Shown here: piece by piece, positions 6,889 through 16,537 of the stretch
Position numbering within the stretch: the stretch's first letter is position 1
Layout: every line of letters starts with the position of its first letter
Origin: an uncultured Collinsella sp.
GTDB taxonomy: Bacteria > Actinomycetota > Coriobacteriia > Coriobacteriales > Coriobacteriaceae
Length of the DNA: 36,278 nucleotides
NCBI GenBank assembly: GCA_958436995.1
Contig: CAUBMI010000015.1
Span: 1-36,278 of the forward strand
Direction: 5' to 3'
Translations under genes and position numbers: made by a program
The notes under the pieces: generated by a model
Told to the model about the DNA's origin: nothing
Databases searched by the model: none
Seen by the model: only the letters and a program-made list of their open reading frames with translations

Positions 6889-9027
6889 ATGGAGGTGCTG
6901 GTTGTTGGCAACACCGCATATGTTGACGATGACTTTTGCGCCAAGGCATTCCCTGGGGACCACGTTAAGGTTGTAGCCGCGCAGGAAGCGCGCCGCGACG
7001 AGTCGTCGCCCCATGCCTCGTGGAAAGAGCTGCTTCAGCACTTGGAGCAGGCCTACGAGTTCGACCGCGTGGTCTACCTGTCTAATTACCTTACCCCGCA
7101 TACCGATACCGTGGGCGATATCGAGCTGCTTCGCTCGGTCTTTCGTACGTGCGCGGGTCGCCGGGTCCAACTGCTGTATGTAGCGGGGCCCGCGGGTGCC
7201 GAGGGTGCCGCCGATGCCGCGGGGCGAACGGGCAAGGGCATTATCGCGCACGCAGCCAACGACCTGTGCCGCTACTACGCTGCTCGCGAGGGCGTTCAGA
7301 CCAAGATCCTGCGCGTGCCGTTCCTGTATACCGCGTCTGCCGCGCTGGAGGACCCGTTTTTGGTGCCGATGTTCGACGCGTGCTCAACCGGATCGGCCGC
7401 TCTGCAGGGCGCGCAGGATGCGGCGTTTCCCCTGCTGTGTGCCGAGGAGCTTTCGGTGCTGGTACGCCGTATCTTTGACAGCTGGAATGGTAACTTTGAG
7501 ACGCTCGACGTAGCCGATATCTTCCATCATACGGCGGGCGAGGTGGGCGAGGCCCTCAAGGCACTGTTCCCAGGGCTCTCAGTTGCCTATGGTGATTCTG
7601 CCGGCTACGCCCTGCCCGCCAGCGACGTCGCTCGCGTGCGCTATGGCTGGTTTCAGCGCTACGACTTGCTGCGCGACCTCTCGACCATTCAGGCTCGCTG
7701 GGATGCTGGCCGTGCAAAGAAGGTCAACCCCTTGCGCGCGGCCATCGACCGCATTCAAATGCGCACGCTGCCTGTCAAATGCCTGGAGACGGCAGCCGCC
7801 TGGGTGCTCTTTGAAGTGCTGGAGCGCTTGTTCTCCCAATCGACCCAGCTCAACGTGCTCGATTATCGCCTGCTCTACGTGGTGCTCATCGGCACGCTGT
7901 ATGGCTTGGACTTTGGCCTGGTTGCGGCGCTGCTGGCGTCGGTGGGGTTGGCCGCGAGTTACTTTACTCTGTACGGCTATACCTTCCAGGGCCTGTTCTA
8001 CGAGCCGTCCAACTGGCTGCCGTTTATCGCGTACTTTGTTGTGGGTGCCGTGTGCGGCTATGTGCAGCTGCGCAACAGCGAAGCCATTAGGGCGGAGCGC
8101 GATCAAAACGAGCTCGTGCGCAACCGCAATACGTTCCTTACGCAGCTCTACCATGACGCGATCGAGGACAAGCGCGCGTACAGGCGCCAGATCGTGGGTC
8201 GCCACGACAGCTTTGGCAAGATCTTTGCCGTAACGCAGGAGCTTGACGTCTTCAACCCACGCGACATCTATCGCAAGTGCTGCGAGCTTCTGGGCGAGAT
8301 CCTCGAGAACGATTCGGTGGCGATCTACCATGTTTCGGGCGGAGCATTTGCACGCCTGGTGGCAGCAAGTCCCGCGATTGCCGAAGATGCCGCACGCTCG
8401 CTCACGCTTGAGCAGCTTGCACCTCTTTTGGGCGACGGGGGTCGTTCGAATCTGTGGGTGAACCGCGAGCTGACGCCGGGGCTTCCCATGTTTGGATACA
8501 CGATCGAGCGCGATGGGGCACCCGCCGTGTTGATCTTTGTGCGTAGTGCGGCCGAAAACCAAATGACGCTCTATTACCAAAACCTGTTCCGCATCTTGTG
8601 CGGCCTGGTCGAAAGCGCGCTGGGCCGTGCCTTTGACTATGAGGCGGTGGCACAGGATAAACGCTGCGTTGACGGCACTTGCGTGCTCAAACAGGCTGCC
8701 TTTGGCCAAGAGCTCGCGGCCGAGCAGGCGCTGGCAGATGGCAAGATGGGCAGCTTTTTGCTCCTGCGCGTGGTACCGGGCATGGAGCCTGTCGGCGAGC
8801 TGGTGGGCGCAATTGGGTCGGCAATCCGCGAGAGCGATGCGGCGGGCTTGGTCGACGGCGACGTGCTTTACCTGCTTATGCGCCAGGCAAAGGCGTGCGA
8901 TCTGCCCATTATCCGCGAGCGCCTGAGTGCAAAGCAGCTTGCGGTGGAGCCCGTCGACGGCGAGGACATCGTGGCGCTGCTGCGGCATATTGCTGACACC
9001 GGTGACGGTGAGGGGGGTGCCGCTTGA
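6889..9027 (+). CDS. pelD: PelD-like c-di-GMP receptor fused to an epimerase-like N-terminal domain
   Basis: This 712-residue protein has three parts. Residues 1-250 resemble an NAD-dependent epimerase/dehydratase, but the glycine-rich nucleotide loop is poor (VVGNTAY). Residues 300-400 hold several membrane helices, followed by a charged helical linker and a GAF domain (about 440-580). The last part is a degenerate GGDEF domain: the active-site loop is DGDVL at 656-660, and RESD at 647-650 matches the RxxD inhibitory site, five residues before it as in true cyclases. This is the PelD plan: a membrane receptor that binds c-di-GMP through RxxD and switches on polymer synthesis. Loss of the catalytic motif argues against cyclase activity. 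In Gram-positive pel clusters PelD also carries an N-terminal nucleotide-sugar-enzyme-like domain. It starts the operon, and the next gene overlaps its stop. Confidence 0.8.
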   Translation: MEVLVVGNTAYVDDDFCAKAFPGDHVKVVAAQEARRDESSPHASWKELLQHLEQAYEFDRVVYLSNYLTPHTDTVGDIELLRSVFRTCAGRRVQLLYVAGPAGAEGAADAAGRTGKGIIAHAANDLCRYYAAREGVQTKILRVPFLYTASAALEDPFLVPMFDACSTGSAALQGAQDAAFPLLCAEELSVLVRRIFDSWNGNFETLDVADIFHHTAGEVGEALKALFPGLSVAYGDSAGYALPASDVARVRYGWFQRYDLLRDLSTIQARWDAGRAKKVNPLRAAIDRIQMRTLPVKCLETAAAWVLFEVLERLFSQSTQLNVLDYRLLYVVLIGTLYGLDFGLVAALLASVGLAASYFTLYGYTFQGLFYEPSNWLPFIAYFVVGAVCGYVQLRNSEAIRAERDQNELVRNRNTFLTQLYHDAIEDKRAYRRQIVGRHDSFGKIFAVTQELDVFNPRDIYRKCCELLGEILENDSVAIYHVSGGAFARLVAASPAIAEDAARSLTLEQLAPLLGDGGRSNLWVNRELTPGLPMFGYTIERDGAPAVLIFVRSAAENQMTLYYQNLFRILCGLVESALGRAFDYEAVAQDKRCVDGTCVLKQAAFGQELAAEQALADGKMGSFLLLRVVPGMEPVGELVGAIGSAIRESDAAGLVDGDVLYLLMRQAKACDLPIIRERLSAKQLAVEPVDGEDIVALLRHIADTGDGEGGAA

Positions 9028-9929
9028 TCTCGCTTGTCGTTGCCGCCGTCTTGTTGCTGATTCATGCGCTGGTTTGCCTGGTGCTGTGGACGCTTATGAA
9101 GTTGGGCCTGCTGCCGGTGCGCGGGCATATGCTGGCTGTGATAGTGCTGGTGCCGCTGTGGGGCCCGTTGCTGGTGGTTCTGCTATCGGTCCGCGGAACG
9201 GCGTTTGGCGAGGGGCTGAAAGAGTCTGCGCTGGAGTCGCTGCGCTTCAACGACGACCTGCATCGTAGTATGTCGGTACCGAGTGGTGAGGACGATGCAG
9301 GCGTAGTGCCGCTCGAGGAGGCGCTCATCATCAACGACCCGGCAGAACGGCGCCGCCTAATGCTCTCCATGCTCACCGAGGAGCCCGACGCGTACCTGGC
9401 GCAGCTGCAGGCGGCTAAGCTTAACGACGACGTTGAGGTGGCTCACTATGCCGCGACGGCGGTGGTGCAGATCTCCAAGGAGTCCGACCTTAAACTGCAG
9501 CAGCTGGAGCGTGCCTTTAAGACGGACCCGAGCGCGCAAAACCTCAACGAATACTGCGATTTTCTTGGTGAATACTTGGGCTCGGGCCTGGCCGAGGGGC
9601 GCGTGGCTCAGATTCAGCGCCAACAGTACGCGCGTTTGCTTGCGCGTCGCTGCGAGCGCGAGGACACCCTTGAGCTTCGCATTCGATACGCGACGGCGCT
9701 GGCCGATGTCGGACAGATCGACGAGGCGCAGGCCGTGACCGACCAGCTGGTGCTCGATGTGCCCGAGGAGCAGGAGGTTTGGATGCTTTGTCTGCGCCTT
9801 GCGGTGATGCGCCGCGACGGTGACGAGGTCCACCGCGTGATCGATGCGATTGACAAACAGCATGTATACTTGAGCGCCGCCAACCGCGAGGAACTGGCGT
9901 TTTGGCGCAACGGAGAGGAGGCCCGATGA
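9024..9929 (+). CDS. pelE: PelE-like membrane TPR protein
   Basis: The 301-residue protein has two N-terminal membrane helices (about 2-24 and 33-55) and then a soluble helical part rich in repeated helix pairs (about 120-300), consistent with TPR units. This matches PelE, an inner-membrane TPR protein thought to assemble the Pel synthase with PelD, PelF and PelG. The TTG start overlaps the pelD-like stop (TTGA) and is served by a GAGGGGGGTG ribosome site at about 9010-9019. PelE sequences diverge strongly, so the call relies on topology, length and position between pelD-like and deacetylase genes. Confidence 0.7.
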   Translation: MISLVVAAVLLLIHALVCLVLWTLMKLGLLPVRGHMLAVIVLVPLWGPLLVVLLSVRGTAFGEGLKESALESLRFNDDLHRSMSVPSGEDDAGVVPLEEALIINDPAERRRLMLSMLTEEPDAYLAQLQAAKLNDDVEVAHYAATAVVQISKESDLKLQQLERAFKTDPSAQNLNEYCDFLGEYLGSGLAEGRVAQIQRQQYARLLARRCEREDTLELRIRYATALADVGQIDEAQAVTDQLVLDVPEEQEVWMLCLRLAVMRRDGDEVHRVIDAIDKQHVYLSAANREELAFWRNGEEAR

Positions 9930-11806
9930 GCGTGGTACAGCATATCCGCGACCGTGCGGGCCATTTTCGCTGGATGGGGCTGCTTGTGGTGTGGGCGGTC
10001 TTTATTGCCATGGCGGCCGTGCTGCTGGTGGAGCGCGCCGGCGTGCAGTACAGTGCGGGCCAGCATAAGCTGGGGATGCTTGCCGCCAACGATGCGGTTC
10101 CGGCCTCCTCGGCAATATTTGGCCAAAAGCCCACGTGCCTGGTCATTACCGATTCCGATCAAGCTGGCGTCGAGGACGTAAAGGAGCAGTTCGACCAGAT
10201 TCTGCTCGACATGAAGATCGCGCACCGCGACGTGGACCTTGCGCTGGACGGCGCGGATGCCATTCCCTCGCTGACCTCCTACGATCGCGTGATTTTGCTC
10301 ATGCCGTCGCTCGATGGGCTCGGTACGCACCTGAGCGACATTATGAGTTGGGTGAGTGCCGGCGGTTCGCTTATGCTCGCCATGCCTCCGGATAACTCGG
10401 GCTATCTGCAAGTGATTGCTCCCAAGCTTGGCATTGAATCTGCCGGATATGACTATGTAAAAGCCGAAAGCATTGTGCCGAGCGAGGACTTTATGCTGGG
10501 CGGGGGAGAGCGCTACGAGCTCTCGGACCCCTTTGATTCGTCGCTTTCGGTTTCGCTGCGCGAGACGGCTCGTGTGTGGGCTAAGACCGGCGATGCGGGC
10601 ACCCCGCTCATTTGGTCGAATGACTGCGGTAGCGGTCGCACCGTGGTGTGCAATATCGGTATCTATGACAAGGTCATGCGCGGTTTTTACGCCGCGGCGA
10701 TCAGCCTTCTGGGCGATGCCACGGCCTATCCGGTCATCAACAGCGCCGTCTTCTATCTGGACGACTTTCCCAGCCCCGTGCCCTCGGGCGACGGCACCTA
10801 CATCAAGCGCGACTACGGGCTTTCTATCGCCGACTTTTATGCCAAGGTCTGGTGGCCCGATCTGCAAAAGCTCGCGCAAAAATATGGCGTTCGCTTTACC
10901 GGCGTGATGATCGAAAACTACGAGGACGCGGTCAACCAGACCGAGCCCGCGCGCCAGGCCGATACCACGCAGTTCCGCTACTTTGGCGGCATGCTGCTGC
11001 AGATGGGCGGAGAGCTGGGTTTCCACGGCTACAACCATCAGCCGCTGGCGCTCTGGGATACCGACTATGGCACACTGTACGACTACAAGACGTGGAAGAA
11101 CAAGGAGACGCTCGTCGCATCGCTCAACGAGCTTATAGCCTTCCAGGACGAGGTACTGCCCAACGCGCACGGCTCGGTCTATGTGCCACCGTCGAATATC
11201 CTTTCGGCCCGTGCGCGCAAGCTTATTGGCACCGACGTTCCGCGCATTAAGACCATCGCCAGTACGTATTTTGAGGATGGCACTGACCTGCCGTACGTGC
11301 AGGAGTTTGGCGTGGCGAGCGATGGCATTGTGGAGCAGCCGCGCATTGTCTCGGGCGGCATGGTCGACGATTCCTACATGCGCCTGGCTGCCGTGTCCGA
11401 GCTCAACATGCACTACGTGAGCACGCACTTTATGCATCCGGACGACCTACTGGATCCCGATCGCGGCGCCAAGGAGGGCTGGGAGGTCTACAAGGGCGGC
11501 CTGACTGACTACCTGGACTGGCTTGCCAAGTTCGCGCCCGACCTGCGGCGCCAGACCGGTTCGGAATGCTCGGGCGCCATCCAGCGCTTTTCGTCCGTGA
11601 CGGTGAGCGTGGATACCAGCGCGGATTCCTGGACGCTCAGCCTGGGCAATTTCCACGACGAGGCTTGGCTCATGCTCCGCGCCAACAACGGCGAGCCGGG
11701 TGCAGTCACGGGTGGCGAGATTACGCATCTGACGGGCGATCTGTACCTGGTTAAAGCCACGGACAAGACGGTGACCATTGCACGCAAGGAGGGTGGCGAC
11801 AAATGA
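9926..11806 (+). CDS. pelA: PelA-like DUF2194 polysaccharide deacetylase
   Basis: The start is ATG 9926 (ATGA overlap with pelE-like; GGAGAGGAGG at 9911-9920), giving 626 residues. One N-terminal membrane anchor (about 16-38) precedes an extracellular region. A Rossmann-like part with a flavodoxin-like start (TCLVITDSDQAG) comes first. A polysaccharide deacetylase fold follows, with the FYLDDFPSP motif (Asp279-Asp280) and HGYNH (His367 and His371) giving the metal-binding Asp-His-His set. A C-terminal beta-rich part closes the protein. DUF2194 proteins replace two-domain PelA in Gram-positive pel operons and correspond to its deacetylase part only; no glycoside hydrolase domain is visible here. 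It likely removes acetyl groups from a GalNAc-rich polymer outside the membrane, giving it positive charge. Confidence 0.8.
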   Translation: MSVVQHIRDRAGHFRWMGLLVVWAVFIAMAAVLLVERAGVQYSAGQHKLGMLAANDAVPASSAIFGQKPTCLVITDSDQAGVEDVKEQFDQILLDMKIAHRDVDLALDGADAIPSLTSYDRVILLMPSLDGLGTHLSDIMSWVSAGGSLMLAMPPDNSGYLQVIAPKLGIESAGYDYVKAESIVPSEDFMLGGGERYELSDPFDSSLSVSLRETARVWAKTGDAGTPLIWSNDCGSGRTVVCNIGIYDKVMRGFYAAAISLLGDATAYPVINSAVFYLDDFPSPVPSGDGTYIKRDYGLSIADFYAKVWWPDLQKLAQKYGVRFTGVMIENYEDAVNQTEPARQADTTQFRYFGGMLLQMGGELGFHGYNHQPLALWDTDYGTLYDYKTWKNKETLVASLNELIAFQDEVLPNAHGSVYVPPSNILSARARKLIGTDVPRIKTIASTYFEDGTDLPYVQEFGVASDGIVEQPRIVSGGMVDDSYMRLAAVSELNMHYVSTHFMHPDDLLDPDRGAKEGWEVYKGGLTDYLDWLAKFAPDLRRQTGSECSGAIQRFSSVTVSVDTSADSWTLSLGNFHDEAWLMLRANNGEPGAVTGGEITHLTGDLYLVKATDKTVTIARKEGGDK

Positions 11807-13230
11807 GAATCTGTTTGGTACTCGAGGGTTGCTACCCCTATGTGCACGGTGGCGTGTCCACCTGGATGCATGGCTATATCCAGGCCATGCCCGAGCACGA
11901 GTTTGTGCTGTGGGTGATCGGCGCGCATGCTGTCGACCGCGGCAAGTTTGTCTACGAGCTGCCCGGCAACGTGGTCGAGGTACACGAGGTGTTTCTGGAC
12001 GACGCCCTGCGGCTTTCGGGCGAGCAAGAAGAGGCCGACTTTAACGCCCGCGAGCGCGAGGCGCTGCGCCGCCTGGTGTCGCTTTCTAATCCGGACTGGG
12101 ACGTGCTATTCGATATCTTCCAGCGCCGTCGCGTGCATCCGCTCTCGTTTTTGCAGAGCCGCGCCTTTATGGATATCTTTCGCGACGTGTGCCTGGACGA
12201 GTACCCATACACGCCCTTTGCCGATGCATTCCACACCATGCGCTCCATGCTGCTGCCCGTGCTCTACATTCTGGGCAGCGAGGTGCCGGTGGCCGATGTG
12301 TACCACGCCATCTCGACCGGCTACGGCGGCCTGCTCGCCTGTCTGGGCTCAAGCGTTCACCAGGCTCCGGTGCTGCTGACCGAGCACGGCATTTATACCC
12401 GCGAGCGCGAGGAAGAGATCATTCGCGCCGACTGGGTGGTGCCTTCGTTTAAGGACCGCTGGATTCGCTTTTTCTACCTGCTTTCGGAGGAGATCTACCG
12501 CCGCGCCTTCCGCGTGACGAGCTTGTTCCATAACGCCCGCAAGACGCAGATCGATATGGGCTGCGATGCGGACAAATGTCTGGTCATCCCCAACGGCATC
12601 CAGTTCGATCGCTTTAAGGACATTCCCTTAAAGCCCGATGACGGCTGGGTGGACATTGGCGCGGTGGTGCGCCTGGCGCCCATCAAGGACGTTAAGACCA
12701 TGATCTATGCCTTCTTTGAGCTGCACGAGCGCCTGCCCAAGGTGCGCCTGCACATTATGGGCGGCGTGGACGACGAGGAGTACGGCGCCGAGTGCCACGC
12801 GCTGGTCGATACCCTGGGCGTGAGCGACCTGATCTTTACCGGCCGCGTCAACGTGGTCGAGTACATGGAAAAGCTCGACTTTACCATTTTGACGAGCATC
12901 TCCGAAGGTCAGCCGCTCAGCGTGCTGGAGTCGCTTGCCGCGTGTCGTCCCTGCGTGACGACCGAGGTGGGCTGCTGCCGTGAGTTGCTCGAAGGCGCTC
13001 CGGGCGATGACTTTGGCGTGGCAGGTTTTGTGACGCCGCCTATGTATCGCAAGGGCTTGGCCGATGCCATGGAGCGCATGTGCACAAGCCGCGCCCGTCG
13101 CATTGAGATGGGGGAGCGTGGCCAGCGTCGCGTTGCCACGTACTTTTTGCACGAGCAGATGCTCGCCAACTATCGCGCGCTGTACGACGTGACGGCGCGT
13201 GCGTTTGACCTGCCCAGAGAGGGGGAGTAG
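11803..13230 (+). CDS. pelF: PelF glycosyltransferase (GT4 family)
   Basis: The 475-residue protein begins MRICLVLEGCYPYVHGGVST, the hallmark PelF start (glycine-rich acceptor loop). It ends in a GT-B nucleotide-sugar domain with the retaining-GT E-x7-E motif, EGQPLSVLE at 368-376. No membrane helix is evident, so it is cytoplasmic. PelF adds sugar from UDP-sugars (UDP-GalNAc or UDP-GlcNAc in Pel) to the growing chain and works with PelG. ATG overlaps the deacetylase stop by four bases (ATGA), implying translational coupling. Its size and motifs match the family closely, making this, with pelG, the strongest anchor for naming the operon. Confidence 0.92.
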   Translation: MRICLVLEGCYPYVHGGVSTWMHGYIQAMPEHEFVLWVIGAHAVDRGKFVYELPGNVVEVHEVFLDDALRLSGEQEEADFNAREREALRRLVSLSNPDWDVLFDIFQRRRVHPLSFLQSRAFMDIFRDVCLDEYPYTPFADAFHTMRSMLLPVLYILGSEVPVADVYHAISTGYGGLLACLGSSVHQAPVLLTEHGIYTREREEEIIRADWVVPSFKDRWIRFFYLLSEEIYRRAFRVTSLFHNARKTQIDMGCDADKCLVIPNGIQFDRFKDIPLKPDDGWVDIGAVVRLAPIKDVKTMIYAFFELHERLPKVRLHIMGGVDDEEYGAECHALVDTLGVSDLIFTGRVNVVEYMEKLDFTILTSISEGQPLSVLESLAACRPCVTTEVGCCRELLEGAPGDDFGVAGFVTPPMYRKGLADAMERMCTSRARRIEMGERGQRRVATYFLHEQMLANYRALYDVTARAFDLPREGE

Positions 13231-13233
13231 CCG

Positions 13234-14778
13234 GTGGCCGGAATCGGTTTTGAGCTCAAACGCCTATTTAGGCGCAAGGGTCTGTTTGCCACGATGCGCG
13301 CCTATGGCTACGCCGGCATCGTATGCACGGGCCCCATGCTGCTGGGCGTGCTACTCCAGGTGGGTATCTTGGTGCTGTGCGGTCTGTGGGGCGTGGGGCG
13401 CGCCAACCAGGATCTGCTGGTGTGCATGGTGACCTATACACTGCTGGCCTCGCTTACGCTCACAAGCTTTTTCTCTATGCCGGTCACGCGCTTTTTGGCT
13501 GATATGCTCTTTGCCGAGCGCGAAGAAGAGGTCTTGCCCTCATTTTGGGGCTCCAACGCCATCATGCTCGTTGCGGGCACCGTGCTCTACGGCGTCTTTT
13601 TGCTGTTCTCGGGCGCCACGCTGCTGCAGGGGCTGCTGTGCCTGTGGCTGTTCAATATTATGATTGTCAACTGGAACGGCATGAGCTACCTCACGGCCAT
13701 CAAGGATTACCGCGGCATCCTGTGCAGCTTTGCGGCTGCCATTGGTGTGGCGTGCCTGTGTGCCCTGGCAGCGCTGGCACTGGGACTGCCGCCGGTCGAG
13801 GGTCTGCTGGCCTCGATCGCCCTGGGCTACGGTGTGATGCTCGCCTGGGACGTGCTGCTGCTGTACCGGTGTTTTCCGCAGAGCGACCGCAGCCCCTGGC
13901 TCTTTTTGCAGTGGATCGATCAGTTTATGCCGCTGGCGCTCACGGGCCTATTTACCAACCTGGGGCTCTTGGCGCATCTGGTAATTATTTGGGCCGGCCC
14001 CATTGGCGTGCAGGTCAAGGGCTTGTTTTATGGCGCGCCCTACCACGATGTGCCGGCGCTTATCGCGTTTTTGACGATCCTGGTCACGACCGTCAACTTT
14101 GTGGTCTCGGTCGAGGTCAATTTCTATCCGCGCTACCGCGACTACTACAGCCTGTTTAACGACGGTGGCGTGGTGGGCGACATTGTGGTGGCCGAGGAGG
14201 AGATGCTCTCCACGCTCAACAGCGAGCTTCGCTTTTGCGCGCTCAAGCAGCTGTTTGTGACCGCGGTGGTCATCTCGCTCGAGACTACAGTGCTCTCGGC
14301 CCTGCCGCTGGGCTTTAACAATCTTATGCACGGGTATTTTCGCACGTTATGCGTAGGCTACGGCCTGTATGCCGTGGGCAACACGATCCTGCTTATCTTG
14401 CTGTACTTTACCGACTACAAGGGAGCCGTTCTGGCCTCGGGCCTGTTTGCCGGTGTGGCAGGGCTGGCGACCGCCGTGTCGTTGCTTTTGCCGCAGCAGT
14501 TTTACGGCTTTGGCTTTTTGTTGGGTGCGGTGGTGTTTTTTATCGTGGCGCTGCTGCGGCTCGATACCTATACCGCCAACTTACCGTATCGTATCCTGAG
14601 TCAGCAGCCCATTGTGGCGACCGACAAAACGGGTCGTTTTACACAGCTGGGCCGCTTGCTCGACCGTGCCGAGCAGCGCTATGAGGAGTGCCGCCGCAAG
14701 GGCGTGCCGCACGACGCGTTTCAGCGCGCAGGAGTTCGCGTGTATCGCAACCATTGGGGAGGTTCTGATGATCGATAA
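13234..14778 (+). CDS. pelG: PelG exopolysaccharide transporter (MOP-like flippase)
   Basis: GTG 13234 follows a GAGAGGGGGAG ribosome site three bases after the pelF stop. The 514-residue protein opens with MAGIGFELKRLFRRKGLF, the conserved PelG start. It has about twelve membrane segments, with the cytoplasmic loop NFYPRYRDYYSLFN near residue 300 also typical. PelG resembles Wzx-type lipid flippases and is thought to move the polymer across the cytoplasmic membrane together with PelF. A hydrophilic tail of about 60 residues follows the last helix. Its end overlaps the CotH gene by 11 bases. Confidence 0.92.
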   Translation: MAGIGFELKRLFRRKGLFATMRAYGYAGIVCTGPMLLGVLLQVGILVLCGLWGVGRANQDLLVCMVTYTLLASLTLTSFFSMPVTRFLADMLFAEREEEVLPSFWGSNAIMLVAGTVLYGVFLLFSGATLLQGLLCLWLFNIMIVNWNGMSYLTAIKDYRGILCSFAAAIGVACLCALAALALGLPPVEGLLASIALGYGVMLAWDVLLLYRCFPQSDRSPWLFLQWIDQFMPLALTGLFTNLGLLAHLVIIWAGPIGVQVKGLFYGAPYHDVPALIAFLTILVTTVNFVVSVEVNFYPRYRDYYSLFNDGGVVGDIVVAEEEMLSTLNSELRFCALKQLFVTAVVISLETTVLSALPLGFNNLMHGYFRTLCVGYGLYAVGNTILLILLYFTDYKGAVLASGLFAGVAGLATAVSLLLPQQFYGFGFLLGAVVFFIVALLRLDTYTANLPYRILSQQPIVATDKTGRFTQLGRLLDRAEQRYEECRRKGVPHDAFQRAGVRVYRNHWGGSDDR

Positions 14779-16537
14779 GTTGATGTCTCGCCGCTGTCTG
14801 ATCGAGGCGGCTGCCGGCGCGCTGCTGCTTTCGGGCTGCTCATCTCAGGACGAATCCTCGACCAAAAAGGTCAAAAAGCAGGACAAGATTAAAAAGGCCG
14901 AGTCCTCGGACGCTACCAAGCACCTACGCGATAAAGACGAGCTGTACGAGGTCTACGACGACTCGGGCATTGTGACCATGTACCTGACGGTCTCGCGCGG
15001 CAACAGCTCCGAGAACACCGACCACAGCTGGGCCGAGATCAATACGTACTCGGTGTATGACTATGCCGACATGGGCGTGACGCGCTATCAGGTTATGGGC
15101 CTGCTGCAGGCGGGCGACGAAGACGGCCCGGTGGCCGGCGAGGTTGGCTATGGCGAGGAAGCGCCCAATGCCACCGTGCAGGTGCGCGGCCAGACGTCGA
15201 GCTCCTACACGCAAAAGAATTACAAGGTGGAGCTCAAAAAGGGCAAGGGTACCTGGCGCCAACAGCGCGCGATTGCGCTCAACAAGCACATGGGCGAGGG
15301 TATGCGTTTTCGCAACAAGATGGCCTACGACCTTATCCGCGGAATCCCCCAGATGATGGGCCTGCGCACGCAGTTTGTGCATCTGTGGGTGTGCGACCAG
15401 ACCGAAAAGTCCAACGATACCTTTGAGGATTACGGCCTGTATACGCAGGTGGAACAGCTCAACAAGACCGCGCTCAAGGCACATGGCCTGGATAAGAACG
15501 GGCATCTGTACAAGGTGAACAGCTTCGATTTCCATCGCTATGAGGAAACTATTAAGCTTGCCGACGACCCCGACTACAACCAGGCAAACTTTGAGGGCAT
15601 GCTCGAGATCAAGGGCGATTCGGACCACACCAAGCTCATCGAGATGCTCGACGCCCTCAACGACGAATCGCAAAAGATCGATGACGTGCTCGACACCTAC
15701 TTTGATACCGAGAACCTGGTCTATTGGCTGGCGTTTCAGATTCTGACGGGCAACTGCGATACGCAGAACCGTAACTGCTATCTGTACAGCCCGCTCAACT
15801 CAAATACCTGGTACTTTTTAGATTGGGATAACGACGGCATGCTGCGCAAACTGGAGCTTTCTCTTACCGGGTTTTCGGACTACGCGAGTTGGGAGCGCGG
15901 CGTAAGCAACTACTGGGGCAACGTGCTATTCAATCGTGCGCTGCGCAGCAAATCGTTCCGCAGTGAGCTTGACCGTGCCGTAAAGGACCTACGCTCGTAT
16001 ATGACCGAGGCACGCCTGGCCAAGATGATTAAACATTATCGCGAGGTGACGGAGCCGCTCGTTTTCGCCGCGCCCGATCTTGATAACCTGCCCGTCACCA
16101 AGGACGAATACGAACAGATTGCCGCGGCGATTCCCTTCGAGATCGAGGAGAACTACAAGAGCTTTCGCGAGAGTTTTAAAAAGCCCATGCCGTTCTACAT
16201 TGGCGTGCCACAGATCGATAACGGCAAGCTGCGCATTAACTGGGATGCGTCCTACGACTTTAAGGCGCGTGACATTCGCTATACCGTGGAGCTGGTGCGC
16301 GACTATGCCATAAGCGACGTGCTTGTTAAGGCCGAGGATGTGCTACTTCCCGAGGTGACATGCGATGCGCCCGATGCCGGCCAGTATTTTGTGCGCGTGC
16401 GCGCCACCAACTCAGACGGCTATACGCAAGATGCGTTTGACTACTATGTGACCGACGACGGCAAGCACTACGGCATGAAGTGTTTTTACGTGCAAGACGG
16501 CGGTAAGGTCGTGGAGGACACGTATGAGGAGGGCTAG
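14768..16537 (+). CDS. cotH: CotH-kinase-family lipoprotein
   Basis: ATG 14768 is the start (GGGGAGG upstream, inside pelG), giving 589 residues. The N-terminus is a lipoprotein signal with lipobox LSGC (Cys24), so the protein is anchored outside the cell. A lysine-rich spacer precedes the CotH kinase domain: VQVRGQTSSSYTQKNYKVEL is the usual ATP-lid and lysine region, NCDTQNRN contains Asp331 and Asn336, and LDWDND (351-356) is the metal-binding site. The C-terminal 100 residues look like a fibronectin-type beta domain. CotH of spore coats phosphorylates serines of coat proteins; here the target is unknown. Its place directly after pelG, followed by VTC and DUF4956 genes, suggests modification of a surface partner or of the polymer. 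Confidence 0.88.
   Translation: MIDKLMSRRCLIEAAAGALLLSGCSSQDESSTKKVKKQDKIKKAESSDATKHLRDKDELYEVYDDSGIVTMYLTVSRGNSSENTDHSWAEINTYSVYDYADMGVTRYQVMGLLQAGDEDGPVAGEVGYGEEAPNATVQVRGQTSSSYTQKNYKVELKKGKGTWRQQRAIALNKHMGEGMRFRNKMAYDLIRGIPQMMGLRTQFVHLWVCDQTEKSNDTFEDYGLYTQVEQLNKTALKAHGLDKNGHLYKVNSFDFHRYEETIKLADDPDYNQANFEGMLEIKGDSDHTKLIEMLDALNDESQKIDDVLDTYFDTENLVYWLAFQILTGNCDTQNRNCYLYSPLNSNTWYFLDWDNDGMLRKLELSLTGFSDYASWERGVSNYWGNVLFNRALRSKSFRSELDRAVKDLRSYMTEARLAKMIKHYREVTEPLVFAAPDLDNLPVTKDEYEQIAAAIPFEIEENYKSFRESFKKPMPFYIGVPQIDNGKLRINWDASYDFKARDIRYTVELVRDYAISDVLVKAEDVLLPEVTCDAPDAGQYFVRVRATNSDGYTQDAFDYYVTDDGKHYGMKCFYVQDGGKVVEDTYEEG

Noticed and set aside
6078..6944. 288-codon minus-strand frame across rloB and the gap
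   Set aside because: Most of it is antisense to rloB, and the rest is gene-free spacer with no ribosome site or recognisable domain.
9614..11437. 607-codon minus-strand frame
   Set aside because: Exact antisense of the PelE- and PelA-like genes; a GC-rich shadow frame.
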